Shown piece after piece: positions 10,613 to 22,500 of a DNA stretch of 64,000 bases. Source of the stretch: Xanthostigma xanthostigma. Lineage: Eukaryota; Arthropoda; Insecta; Raphidioptera; Raphidiidae. Numbering within the stretch: the first letter of the stretch is position 1; each line of letters opens with the position of its first letter. Under the pieces are notes generated by a model that ran no database searches, was not told the origin of the DNA, and saw nothing but the letters and a program-made list of their open reading frames with translations. Both the position numbers and the translations under genes were made by a program. The stretch lies in NCBI GenBank assembly GCA_963575645.1, contig OY754469.1, positions 45,094,753 through 45,158,752 of the forward strand. Reading direction: 5' to 3'.

Positions 10613-13600
10613 TCACCAAAAATTGTGAGGCAACATTCCCTGTGGTGGCAAAATCAATCCTCTTTTTGCAACATTTTGTAGGAACATTTCTAGTCTTCCA
10701 ACTGGACCTCCCGAATCCACCTGTAAATTAACAAAGATTCGTTTTAAACCTCTCGAAGATGCTGATTATCTTCTATTCTATTTATAAACAATAAACTTGA
10801 TAGGGTAACTAACTATCCGGTCCTGTCCTTGAGTTTCGAAAAACGCTGATTAACTACAGTAACTGATTTAAAATAAAGGGGAATTATAAAACGATCGAAT
10901 AAAAAAAAAAATTGGTGACTGATGATGAGATACTGTTTTAATAACTTGAGATATTAAAATAATAGTTGGGTGACTAAATTACTAAGTGAGCGACTAGAAT
11001 ACCTTCGGTAAATTTTGAAGCAGATATCTTCTTTTGTTTTTATTTTTTATTTTTTTTTTTCACTTTGAGACTACAACTTAAAATTCACATTTTCATGAAG
11101 ATTGAAAACCACCGCTTTTTTTGATAAAGGGGTATGCGAACTGTCTCGCAGTGAAACGCGATGAGGCAAAGGTGGGGTTTTTAAAAAAATAATTCCGAGC
11201 TGAACGATAAAGGGGTATGCGAATTGTCTCGCAGTGAAACGGGAAGGGGCAAATGTGAAGTTTTTAAAAAAACAATTCCGGGGTGAACGATAACGGGGTA
11301 TGCGAATTAAATAGTTGATTGTTTGAATAGAACTGCGTTTTCTAAAAAATGTATATTTAATTGACGCAGTTCTATTCAAACAAAAAACTATTAACAAAAT
11401 GCCGCTCAGAATAAATAAATCATTTGCCAAATTTTGAAAAAAATGCAGGACGTAACATTGACACTTTAACAAATATTAGGTAGCTCAAATATTATGAAGT
11501 TTCCCATTTTGTATTTTAAGTAATTCAAATGGATGTTTGTAAGTTGCTGTTCTGTTGATTTCTTGTCACGCGCAGTCAGTCGCTCACTTAGTAATTTAGT
11601 CACCCAACTATTATGTTCTCGTCACGCGCAGTCAGTCGCTCACTTAGTAATTTAGTCACCCAACTATTATGTTCTCGTCACGCGCAGTCAGTCGCTCACT
11701 TAGTAATATAGTAACCCAAATTGATAATTTTTGTCACCCAAAATTGTAATTTACAGTCACTCGTTTAAATACTACCCTAAAATAAACAGAACAGAATTTT
11801 TTTACCTCTTGCAATCGCGGCAAGTAGTCTCTTTGTAAACATTTAATAGTCTTTCTAAACTGATGTCCGTAAGTAACTAGCATTAAGTTTCCGCTCGTTT
11901 CTAGAAAAGCCAACAGTGTCGTAGCGCTGATGTCCGGCCTCGGAGGTAAATTTAACAGGCACGATATCCATCGCCACCCATTTGACAAATTGTGCGGGTG
12001 AGGTATATGTGCCGCGTCGCGCTTTTGTTTCGTTATCAATATGGCCGCGTACAACTTCACTGTTCCAGACATTCGCTTCAGGAACTTGTCTTGCTTCTCT
12101 ACTTCCCCGTCGATATACTTATATCCCAAGGACCTGCAATGTACACCCAAAATAAGTATCAAATAACGTCAAATCAGTACTCTGTATGCAATCTCATTTA
12201 ATTAAATATTATTTATAACAAAATAATTTGAACTTGACAACATTCAATGGTAACGTGATCATGTATTCAAACGATCATGGTTATTCTCTAGCAATTATTA
12301 CTTATTGTCTATTATAATGAAATCTTCTCACAATTCTAAAGGCCGCTGCACACGAGGCTAGAAACGCTGCTAGATTTGCCTACTAGTTTTCTAGCGCTGG
12401 TTTTCTTGATTGCTGTTAAGTGCTCGCTTCACACAAGACTATTTTTCAAGCGTGTTTTGTGAATAGATTTGGTGCGCGCGCAGTGACAGTTCGAATATAA
12501 ACACAGAGCAAAACGTGTCTGTTGTCTGGCAGAATGACGCCATGTGGGCGTTTGTTCAAGTGCCCACGTGAAGATACTGCTTCCTGATTGGTTCTTGCTC
12601 ATACCTAGCGACAAATCTAGCAGGGAAAATAGCCCCTGTTCTAATTTTAAAACCTATCTTCTGAGCTAGCAAGGCAGCCGGCAGTGACGTCATTTCCAGC
12701 TTCGTACCCAGCCTACCGGCTAGCAGAACTCCTAGCAGCGTTCCTAGCCTCATATGCAGCGGCCTTAACATTCTTATCCATGCCAAATTAAATTTAAACA
12801 TTATGAGTTTAGTTACTCTGAAATGTAAGCGCTGAAAACATCTGAAGTCGAATGGCAAATGTTTGTTTGACATTTGAGTGTGTTAAAATTTACATTTTAT
12901 TTAAGGAAGTACCCTCGATAAATGAATTAACAAACAGAAAATTACGAAAATTTGCAAATATGTCAAAACCTTTTCAAAAATGACTCAGTTAAATTTTTGT
13001 GATTTTTGGTTGACTTTGAAAAAAGATATTGATAATTTTATTTCGCTGCACTTAACATGGAGTGTTATGGAAATCTGTGATTTTGACGCACTCCATCATT
13101 TATTACGTTGGAATTGACAAACAGATTTTGATAAAATTTTCAGGAAATATAAACGAATAATATTCTATGAACATTTTTCTTTTTCCAAAACGTATAAAGC
13201 TTGCTTATGTTAATAGAAATAACTAAAACAAAGCCGAGCTTTTTAGCAATTCATAAACATGGCAACACCAATATTATAGTTTGTGGCGCGTCATTCAAAG
13301 GTAAGTTACGAAACTGCAGCAGTTTTGATATCGTAAAAACATACGTAAATTGAGTAAATGCTAAAAGCATAGTAATAATAGTATATTATTATTTCCGAAA
13401 TGACAGGAATAAAGAAAAGCATTTTCATAAATTAATGCGAATTTGACACCGCGTGCTGACTTATGCTGCGTACATAAGCACTTGTAACTATGGCAAGGCA
13501 TGCGATGCTGCCAAATTATATACTACGTTACTCAAGTAGAATACTGAAATTCTTTGACTTACTGCGTACCGAGGGTACTTCCTTACTCAAAGTCAAATAA

Positions 13601-16600
13601 ACTACAATAATAAAAGTCACACTTTAAAAAATACTAATCTAACCAAACAAAATCAGCGTTAGGCGATCATTGCACTTTTTAGTTTATCGATGCGGGCTGT
13701 TTGACTGTCATAAGAACTTTTATTTTGAAAAATTTATACTCCGATTTTATATTTTTACACTATTATAGAATCTGCAATAAGAAATACGCGCGTTGACCCC
13801 GTTAATAATCAACAAATAAAGTTACTTTCAGTTTGTAATAGACATTAAAATAATCAAGTTGAAATAAACATTTTATAAATATACTGTACTTGTAATAATC
13901 TTGGTTAGACTGCCCTTTCGGCTGAGGTTTGTACATCGGAACTAGATACGGACATTCGTTGTAAAAGTGAGCCAATATTAATTTTCCAAAATCGGGAAAA
14001 TCGTTCCACAACGCGACGATAACCGCAGCATATGCGAACACAGAATCGGCTTTGTTTGAGTCGAGAACTTCTCCTTGCAACTGAAAACAAAAACAGTTAA
14101 ACAAACGAAAAGTGGAGTAGACATAACCTATCACCGATGATTAAACACTTACAACGAACATTTTGGCTACCGAATCCATGCAAAACGATAACCCTTCCGG
14201 ATGTTGAGAAGCAGACACCTGAATACCGCCGACACCTTCAACTGTTTGACCGCTCAGTAATTTAGCTAGTCGTTTATATTTATCCTAGAAATACGTACAA
14301 ATTTTAAATATAGATTAGCCTTTCAGAGGAGAACACATTTTTAAAATTTTACGTACTGTTAAATGTTGACTGCTCGTAGCCGAAATGGCACTAACTGGAA
14401 TATTAACAGCCCTTTTGAGGTCGAATCTGTATTTTTTCATGTTAGGATCGGTCAGAAGATTCTTGTACCTTTCTTCGTATTGAATTCGGTATTGTTGAAG
14501 ACTGATGTAAGTGGATAACGACTTTTTACTAACAAATTCGTTTGGTTCTTAAACAAAATAACGCTTTATTAATACTGTCCTATGTTCAAAGTAATTAACA
14601 CTGTTTGAATCGCATGTCCAAACTAATAGGTTATGTTGTTGCTGAAACAAAACACTTACCTTCTGTGCGATTGTTGTCATTTGTTTGAACAATCTTTTCC
14701 GGAGTCAAATGAACGGTTTTGTTATCTCGCAAACTGTCAGTTTGATCGACGTTTATAGTTTTTTGATTTTTTGCAATTGTAGACTCGGTCTTTATTGCAT
14801 TTTCTTTATCTTTATTAAATTGTTGATTAGCAGCCTCTATAATAATTAAAATCACATTTACAGTCGCTTTCAAAATGCACGATGTTTGAACTATATCGTT
14901 GTATACTTACCGATTTCTTTATTGATAGTTTCATTAAGGTCTATGATTTTCTCTAATAAAATTTTAGCAGTTTCAATTAATCCAGTTCGATTCGATGCAG
15001 ACTGAAAAAAATAAAAGTTACTGAAATAGCGTAAACATAAGTATCTACAGAAAATGGAAATAAAGATGGATAGTGTCCGACCCAAATTCTGACCAAAAAC
15101 TTGCGGTCAAAACCGAAATGAGTTTGTGATATTTCGTCATAAATATGAACCTAAATTTTTAAATATTATTTTTTTCATTTTTTGGAGGTTAATCTGTTGG
15201 TGGGAATGTAATGAGATGACACTAAAAATGTTTTTACTCAGCTATTTTTCATTTTGAAAGCTTGTTTTGTAGCAATGAAGTGCTAGTCTGGGTTGCGCGA
15301 GCGTAATGACAGAAAGAAATAGCAATAATTACGGTAACTTTTCCGTCTTTGTTCAACCGTACCGTGTTTATTGCCTTCTCTTTCCTGTCAGTTCGCATGC
15401 GCAGTAGTACATTAGCACTCCATATTGTATACTCGATTTTTTTTGTTTTGAATCTGTTACTAGCTTCACCTCTATGACTCTATATGGAAAGTAAATTAAA
15501 CTCAACAAAAACAAATGGGCGTGTTTGGCCGAAGTAAGTACTTACTAAACTTAGTAAGCCAGTTAGCATAAAAAAATTAAAATCTTACAAGCTGACTATA
15601 GCGCTTTTCGGCCAGGACAGACTTACTGGATTGACATAACTCAAAACACTGGTTTACGTTATATATCCCGTACATAACCTCATAGAATGAATATAATTGA
15701 CGGTACTAAATTTAATATAATTTAATTCATGTAAATAGTTGCAAATGGATTAATGACAGGTCTGTTCCTGTCTGTATTGTTTACATCAACAATAAGCAAA
15801 ATGGCGTCTTATATTAAGCCATGCTTACTGCGTTAGCACTTATTTGTGTTCCGGCCGAAAATTTTGTAAGTATAGTGAGTGACTTACTAAATTTAGTAAG
15901 TACTTACTTCGGCCAAACACGCCCACTGTTTAGCATTGATTAAAAAAATATTGACTGTTACTATACCTTACACAATTCAACTACTCTGTCCATTTCTTCG
16001 GGTAAAGATTTCAAATCTTTCGAATGGTCGTAGAGTATTTTGTTTATAGCACGCTTATCTAAACAAGTTCTAAAAAACAAAAGCATGAATTATTACGTGA
16101 ATGTTTTTCATTAAAATAATACAAAAAAAAAATAATTTACGTACTTATAAATATCTAAAAGTTTCTCATAAATTATTCGGAACTGAGATTGTATTTGTTC
16201 AATCACATTGATATCTTGATTTTTTAATTTTTCTTCCTCTTTAACGCGGAGTTCATGCGTTCTTCTAATTCTTTCCTAAAACAAATTACAATACCATTAT
16301 TCCAAATTTTAGATACGACAAATATTGTCGATTGTGTGCGTTTGACAACAGAGGTCATAAGTGTTTCTTTTATGGACTTCGATTTTCATCGAACTTTTCG
16401 GTATTTTTCAAATTACTCGTCGAAATGTAAGGCAAGTCGAAGATCTCGATCAGCTAAATTAATAATAATGATAAGAAATACAATAAAGTTATATATATCC
16501 GGCCCTCAAGCCATCTCGATACGGCCCGCGACCAGAATCTATTCTGAAAATAACTATATCAAATACAGAAAAAAGTGATTAGGATTATGACTCATACTAG

Positions 16601-18948
16601 TACATTAACGTCGTGTAAGCCCATTTTTAAGGAGCTAAAAATTTTAACATTACCATCACTGTATATACTTGAGTGTCTAAAATTTACGCACAAAAATAAA
16701 TATTTATTTGTATTGAATCAAGACACTCATAATTGTAATACGCGGCACAAAGAGGATATCAATATCCCGCATCATAAAACAGCACTATATAAAACCAGTG
16801 CATATTTTAATTGCATAAAATTATTTAATTTTCTGCCAAAATACATGAAGAATTTAAACTTAATAAAATTCACAAGAATTTTAAAAAACATTTTAATAGA
16901 AAATGCCTTTTACACTAAAGAAGAATTTTTAATGCACAATTTTAATACAATAGAAAAGTAAGTTTTAAGTGTTTTTAAAATTAAATTTTTTTCATGACTT
17001 ATTTATATTTTTATCTATATTTTATATTTTAACTGTTTCTATTTATATTTCCATGTGTATGTATTTGACGTATCCTCCATACTCTGTATGCATTTTAAGG
17101 ACAAAAATAAAATGAATGAATGAATGAATGAATGAAAATATGACACCTGATATCAATGAGCTTATCAAAAAAAAAAACTCTGGGTTGCACTCCGGGAGTG
17201 CCGGCAGAAGTGAAAATTTGAATATTAACGTCTTAATTTTTTAGAAAAGAAACGAAACGGTTGATTTATGAGTCAAATTTGTTTATTGTAGGAAGACTAC
17301 GTTTCGACACCTATTTTGGTGTCTTCCTCAGGTCTTTAATTAATTGACATTAATTGACCATAACACCACAAAATCTAATTATTCATACTTTACTGAAATT
17401 TAACAACGATCGCAATCATGATTGCGATCGTTGTTAAATTTCAGTAAAGTATGAATAATTAGATTTTGTGGTGTTATGGTCAATTAATGTCAATTAATTA
17501 AAGACCTGAGGAAGACACCAAAATAGGTGTCGAAACGTAGTCTTCCTACAATAAACAAATTTGACTCATAAATCAACCGTTTCGTTTCTTTTCTATAATA
17601 TACAATTGAGTGATCATGATTATTAAAGTCTTAATTTTTTGCATTTAGAAGCATTGTTTATTTTGAAGATTGACTCTATTCAATAAATAGAGTAACTGTG
17701 ATCCATTGAAGTTAATGATGAGTATTTGGAAAGAATTCCGTGGCATAAGGATCGAAAATGAAGCAATACTAGACTTTTTTAAACTTACATTTAATACTAA
17801 CGTTTCGATACGTTTTGAACACTCTGAAGATGATACAAAACGTATTGAAACGTTAGTATTAAATGCAAGTTTAAAAAAGTCTCAGTATTGCTTCATTTTC
17901 GATCCTTATGCCACGGAATTCTTTCCAAATACTCATCATTGTTTATTTTATTGGCAACACTTCCTGACGCGAGTTTAACATTTTTTACCCATTACAAAAA
18001 AACTGACGCGTCAGGCCTGTCGCGAGTTTAACATTTTTTACCCATTACAAAAAAAGTGTACACCACTAAAGAAGTTTTCACTTCAACAAGAGACCTCAGG
18101 TATCTGGATTCTTGAGCTCAAGATAAGTCTGGCCCTCTAACACACCCTAAATCTTACAAACGGCCCCTTAGAAAGTCTGACACCCCTAATATATATATGA
18201 ACGATTTATTGCCCTTGACAGTGTAGAAAAACAAGCACTTTACGTATGTTTTTCATACATAAAGCGCAAACAAATTTTTAAAAAGTACGTGTGCTATACG
18301 TTCTTTTTTCACATAGCATTAGCGTTTTATTTTAAAATATCTTATAACCTGTTCTTGAATTTGTAAATCTCTCTGCGCGCGGTCATGCTCATCTTGAATA
18401 TTTTTCTCGTGCGCCTGTAGTTCCCTTTTCAACGATAGCTCGTCTTGTTTATTGCGTTCGGCCAATTCTTTTTGTCGTAGCTGTAAACGCATCTGATATT
18501 CCGCCTGGCGCCTATTGCTTTCAGCCTGCATCAAGAACACCCGTTTTTCAACGGCTTTCTGAAACAAGTACATAGTTCATTACTGACAAAACTTTACGCT
18601 TATCATAATGCGTTCAGTCTACAAGCAATGTTCGAGTATTTTTAAAGGCCGCATTTTGTTTTCATATAAATATTGAACGGTAGTGCTTACCTGTACATCT
18701 TCTTGTCTTTGAAGCTCTGTTTCTAAATATATTTTTTTCAGTGAAGGGTTTGAATTTTCTTTGATAATTTTTTCTGATTTATTTCCGTTGCATTTTTCGA
18801 TGGCAGCAATAAATTGGTTAGTTTTAATTTTTGGTTCAATAACTGCTTCGGGCCCAATCGTAACATCGTGGACGTAACTATTAATTTGGGCGTACTTTGT
18901 TAAAGCTGATATTTTGAGTTTACCAAAGATTTGTTCTAATTCATCCAT
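10613..18948 (-). CDS. GLE1: GLE1 mRNA export factor (11 exons, 639 aa)
   Basis: Exons on the minus strand: 18948-18691, 18558-18349, 16275-16145, 16069-15967, 15001-14911, 14836-14660, 14547-14357, 14284-14153, 14080-13890, 12133-11806 and 10720-10613. They total 1,920 nt and stay in frame through TGA. Residues about 87-200 are charged and helical, a likely coiled coil (QMRLQLRQKELAERNKQDE). The C-terminal Gle1 domain covers about 340-639: IPVSAIS, LILAHFYNECPY, KFLKRMSGTVKLYAAI, NGWRWI, LLAFLETSGN and the terminal HNFW. Gle1 acts at the cytoplasmic face of the nuclear pore and, with InsP6, activates the DEAD-box ATPase DDX19/Dbp5. It is divergent with HEATR6, and its AATAAA is at 10559-10554. 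Human GLE1 is about 700 aa, so this copy looks complete. Confidence 0.96.
10721..11805. repeat. GLE1 intron 10: inverted and tandem repeats
   Basis: A tract at 10959-10996 (TAGTTGGGTGACTAAATTAC...) is the reverse complement of the unit of the 56-bp minisatellite at 11566-11720. Between them lies a tandem repeat of roughly 84 bp (GATAAAGGGGTATGCGAA near 11122, 11206 and, as GATAACGGGG, 11289). There is also a hairpin with 17-bp perfect arms, GTTTGAATAGAACTGCG, near 11321 and 11384. The whole intron looks like one composite foldback insertion. Confidence 0.7.
11566..11720. repeat. 56-bp minisatellite, about 2.8 copies
   Basis: Units starting TCACGCGCAGTCAGTCGC begin at 11566, 11622 and 11678, each 56 bp apart and nearly identical. 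The third is cut short near 11720. Confidence 0.92.
12340..12768. mobile_element. MITE with CTAGC-rich terminal inverted repeats (GLE1 intron 9)
   Basis: AGGCCGCTGCACACGAGGCT at the left pairs with AGCCTCATATGCAGCGGCCT at the right, and both continue into GAAACGCTGCTAG / CTAGCAGCGTTC. There is no coding potential beyond chance ORFs. Target duplication is unclear. Confidence 0.75.
12904..13583. mobile_element. 680-bp TA-flanked MITE (GLE1 intron 9)
   Basis: Terminal inverted repeats AGGAAGTACCCTCG (left) and CGAGGGTACTTCCT (right) are each flanked by TA, as in Tc1/mariner or pogo insertions. The interior is AT-rich without coding. Confidence 0.75.
15516..15925. mobile_element. 410-bp MITE with long TIRs (GLE1 intron 4)
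   Basis: TGGGCGTGTTTGGCCGAAGT at the left end is repeated inverted at the right end, and the match continues through AAGTACTTACTAAA. Further imperfect GGCC repeats lie inside. No target duplication was seen. Confidence 0.8.
16540..17136 (+). mobile_element. 5'-truncated LINE (jockey-like), 3' end with (AATG)n tail
   Basis: The + strand encodes the C-terminal end of a non-LTR retrotransposon polyprotein: IQKKVIRIMTHTS, CKPIFKELKILTLPSLYILE, NTRHKEDINIP, KTALYKTSAYF, and ENAFYTKEEFLMH before the stop at 16961. A 3' UTR with AATAAAA and (AATG)n at about 17110-17136 follows, which is a typical LINE tail. It sits in GLE1 intron 2, opposite to the host gene. Confidence 0.85.
17295..17331 (-). ncRNA. 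Hammerhead-ribozyme-like core (left arm of the palindrome)
   Basis: This is the mirror of the motif at 17506-17542: CUGAGGA, stem II GACACC/GGUGUC with loop AAAAUA, GAAAC, loop GUA, then GUC. As in the other copies, one extra A separates CUGANGA from stem II. Stem I pairing is weak. Confidence 0.4.
17506..17542 (+). ncRNA. Hammerhead-ribozyme-like core (right arm of the palindrome)
   Basis: CTGAGGA 17506-17512; stem II 17514-17519 with 17526-17531; GAAA 17532-17535; a 2-bp stem III (A-T, C-G) around loop GTA; GTC 17540-17542. Stem I has at best two pairs, so it may work only in another context or be dead. Confidence 0.4.
17714..17940. repeat. 227-bp inverted repeat with a hammerhead-like centre
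   Basis: Arms of about 105 bp (17714-17818 and 17836-17940) are highly complementary. The centre reads CTGAAGA (17824-17830), stem GATAC/GTATT, GAAAC, loop GTTA, GTA (17856-17858). This follows the same CUGANGA-N-stemII-GAAAC-loop-GUH pattern as the other Penelope-like ends in the window. Confidence 0.7.
17965..18085. repeat. Short direct duplication, family also present near 26275-26410
   Basis: CGCGAGTTTAACATTTTTTA occurs at about 17968 and 18021, each followed by CCCATTACAAAAAAA. The reverse complement of the block (GAAGTGAAAACTTCTTTAG, GTAATGGGTAAAAA) recurs at 26274-26330. Related GCACTCCGGGAGTGCC tracts occur at 17190 and, inverted, at 26383. Unclassified interspersed family. Confidence 0.5.
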
Positions 18949-19505
18949 ACTATATAAATAGAAACGTAGTACGCCTAATTTTAAAAAATAAATTTATGTC
19001 TAACAAACAACCTATTAACTATATATTTTGCTAGGTTAGAATTACATGTGTCTCACAGAAAGATTACCTGTAAGAACAATTTTAAAATTTGCTTATCAAG
19101 AAAATTGAAATGTCAAGATTAGGCATAGAGTTTTTGGGACTTAACCCATAGATATTATATAATTTTTGAAATGTCAAATCATGCCAAACAAATGTCAAAA
19201 AAGTTTGATGTCAATGGCAACATTGGACAAAAAGTAAACCCTAGTCTGAAAAAAGAGTATTTTATTTTTTGTTGTTGGACACACTGTTTACGTTTCATTT
19301 TAAACTATTTGACATTTCAATTGTCATGAGTTCACAAAAAACATTTAAATAACCTATTTTCATAACCATTCTTTTAAAAAAAGTTGAGTTCTAATTATTT
19401 AAAAAGTTTTCTTTATATGGATACATTTGCAGGAGGTGCGCATAGTATTTGAGGTTATATTTACTTTTTTTTCTACCAAACATTTTGATTTCTAATAATT
19501 TTCAG
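18949..19505. promoter_or_regulatory. Shared divergent promoter region of GLE1 and HEATR6
   Basis: 557 bp separate the two start codons, which point away from each other. The region is AT-rich with no clear TATA element. It must contain both 5' UTRs and, for HEATR6, a probable 5' UTR intron ending TTTTCAG just before the ATG at 19506. Confidence 0.6.
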
Positions 19506-22500
19506 ATGGTGGAACCTGTTATTAAAACCTTAACAAAGGACATTGCAGTTAATGATAATGTAGCTGTCACAACATCGCAATTAAGAAAAATATTGCAGGA
19601 TAGTAGTTTAAAATTGCTAGAACCCAGTGTTCATTTGAAACATGTTTGCTCCGCCTTAGAAAAATGTCCTGGATCTATCGACCCATTATTGGACATCGTA
19701 GATCTTTTGCTTGCAAGAAGCGTAACAATAAACATCGAAAATGTAAATGAACGTTCTTATCTATTATATCTGCGGTAAAAGGGCAAAACAGCTTATTTAG
19801 AATTTGTCACAATTAATGCTATGCCGCGAAAAACCGTTTAAATTTCAACGAAGGGATCATTTCGAATGAATCTTTCGATTATAAAAAACCATTTGGATAA
19901 CAACCTTTCAGTTATTAAAATGATTTGATTATTCGGCAAACCTAGTAAACATCGGTACTATGTGTATAAACGCTAACAGTAAAAGGCTTTCGATCAAGTT
20001 CCCCTCGCACCGCGTTCATTTCTCGACTACCCGCGGACCAATTGGCTCTCCGATAGCAGCTTATTTCCCCAACTCCTGACATTGCCGTTCGTTAGACAAC
20101 GCTACTGAACGAAATTTCTCCCATTACGGCTAAAGAAATTTCAAAAGTTGAACTGTCTGTACTACTGATGATGGACTGTCTGAAACGCTCGTTAAGAAGA
20201 AAAAATATTTTGTAGAATTTTCACGTGTTTTTTGTTTATACTGTTTGTTAAAGAAATTTCACTTAAAAAGACCCTTTAAAGAAAAATTCAAGGTCAATAG
20301 ATTACAGAGGCTACCTCGTTCCATGTTTGACGCTAGCTATAGCGGACCGTTCATATTTTTTTATTAACCACGCAATGTCAATTGGGCTTTTGAATGAAAT
20401 TTTTTTTTGTCATAAATGGAAAGATCGTATATAAGTTTTATAACAAAACTATTTTTCTTTTTTTATTTTCGTTATAATTCAAAAGTTATATCAAATTAAA
20501 AATAAATTTTTGTACCCAGTTCCGAGAACGCGCCGACATTTCCCGAACATAATGTGACGTCATAATGTTTTAGTCAATGCATAATATGTAGAAGCCATTG
20601 ATAGTATACTGCGTAATTATATACATTTTACCATTATGACGTCACAACTGTCAAAAACAATTATTTTAGTGCGTTTGCAGTCACGTGATTTTTTTTAATA
20701 TTTTATCAATTTTAAATTGCTTATAATTAATTTAAAAAAAGTTTTTCGAAAGTTTTTCGCATCGATTATCAATATTATTAATAGTAAAGTTTTAAAATAC
20801 AATAAAAAAATCGATAATTATTTTTTTTTCAAAAGCCTAATTGACAGTTCCACCGGGTGACGTCATCCCCCCACTACTATTCAACGGAACAAAGTAATTT
20901 ATTGACCTTGGGAAAAATTATGATAAATTTACAAATTTGCCTTATGACCTCAAATATATTTTGAACATTAATTTCCATTAGATACTGCTAATTTCTAATT
21001 CAATTTTAAATTTCTGCAGGTGCGCTCACTCCTGTTAAATGATAGCAGTGTATTTTTGTCGCTTTTGCCTAATAAAAAATATAGAAAGAAGGTGATTGGG
21101 ATTTTAATAAGGTACTTAAATGCTTGCAATGATCTTGATTCGCAAGCTGCGGTACTGAATTTGCGTTCGTTAAATTGTTCAGAGGTATGATTTTTTTGAT
21201 AATAAATAATATGAAACAAATACGACAAAAATATTTAAAAAATCATTTTTACATTTGCACACTTCTAGAATTGTAAGTATGAAAAACGTAGGAAAAATGC
21301 TCTTGTTATGCAACTGGTAACTGTTTGGTTACTAGAGCTGTAACAAACCGTATGTATTCGTTACTGAGTAACGGGTACATCGTCTGACTCGAAGTAACGA
21401 ATCGTTACTTACAAATTCATTTCGTTACTCGCATTTGTCGTATCCATGTCAGTTCGACTCGTTTGATGCGGTTGTACGTTATACGAAGTCATACCGTATC
21501 ACGTATGCGACGCGCCTCGATGCGATGGTACATGCTTGATGCTGTTAGTACATGATTGTATGTCGTATGAAAAGTAACGAGTAACTTAACGATACGAAAG
21601 TAACGGGTACTGGTTCTTTAAGGAGATTGAGCCGTTTTACGAAGATAATGAAAAAAATCTGAAATAAAGTTTTTTTAATAGATTTTTTTATGACAAAATT
21701 TTCTGTAAAAAATCCAAAATCATTAGGAGATTTATAAAGTTAAAAATTAAAAAAAACTTTTACATGTAGTCTTATGGAAAATATGTCAACCTAGCATGCA
21801 AACTGTTCATTTTAATTTTTTGCAAATAACCAAATAATGTCAGCAGTTCCGAAAACTAACTATGTAAAGCATCGATGTCTTACGCATATTTTAATATTTT
21901 TTTCAATTTAATTAGGAGACTTTTAATCAATAAAAAAAATCATTAAACCTTAGCACTTTTCGATTATGGACTTTTATTCTTGACAGTTTTAACAATTTTA
22001 ACTGAATTTTCAACTTTTTAATGATTTAATTTTAATTTTTATTACTTCTAATTTCTTATTTTAATTATTTACTGCAAAAAATATGTAAAATATAGATATT
22101 TACATAAATTTATTTTTTTTAACCTAACTTTGTACAAAAAATTCAAAAGTTGGAAATAGTTAATTAATATTAAAAAAAAAATTTATTTATGCCTTTATGA
22201 CAATAATTTATTGGTATTGTCGACTTATAACATTTTGTAAAAATTTATTATGGAAAAGTTCCCATTTAGAATTCGACTTACTTTTGATTGGGACTGTAAC
22301 GGATCAACCTCCTTAAGTAACGAATACATACGGGTACACAATTTCTCGTTACTTTTACAGCTCTATTGGTTACTTTGTGTGATTTTATTTATTTCTAGAT
22401 AATATACGTTGCTTTAAACAATCTTCGGCGGTTGCTGAATAAAGATGATTACGAACTGCCTTTCGATAAATATGGTTTAGTTCTGGGATTTGGTTTACAT

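Larger units (their letters stand above)
17243..17594. repeat. Perfect 352-bp palindrome (Penelope-type terminal sequence)
   Basis: Position 17243+k is complementary to 17594-k over all segments I compared. The centre is CATG at 17417-17420 and there is no spacer. Each arm has CTGAGGA, a stem GACACC/GGTGTC, GAAAC and GTC, which is the layout of the hammerhead-containing ends of Penelope-like elements. It lies in GLE1 intron 2. Confidence 0.9.
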
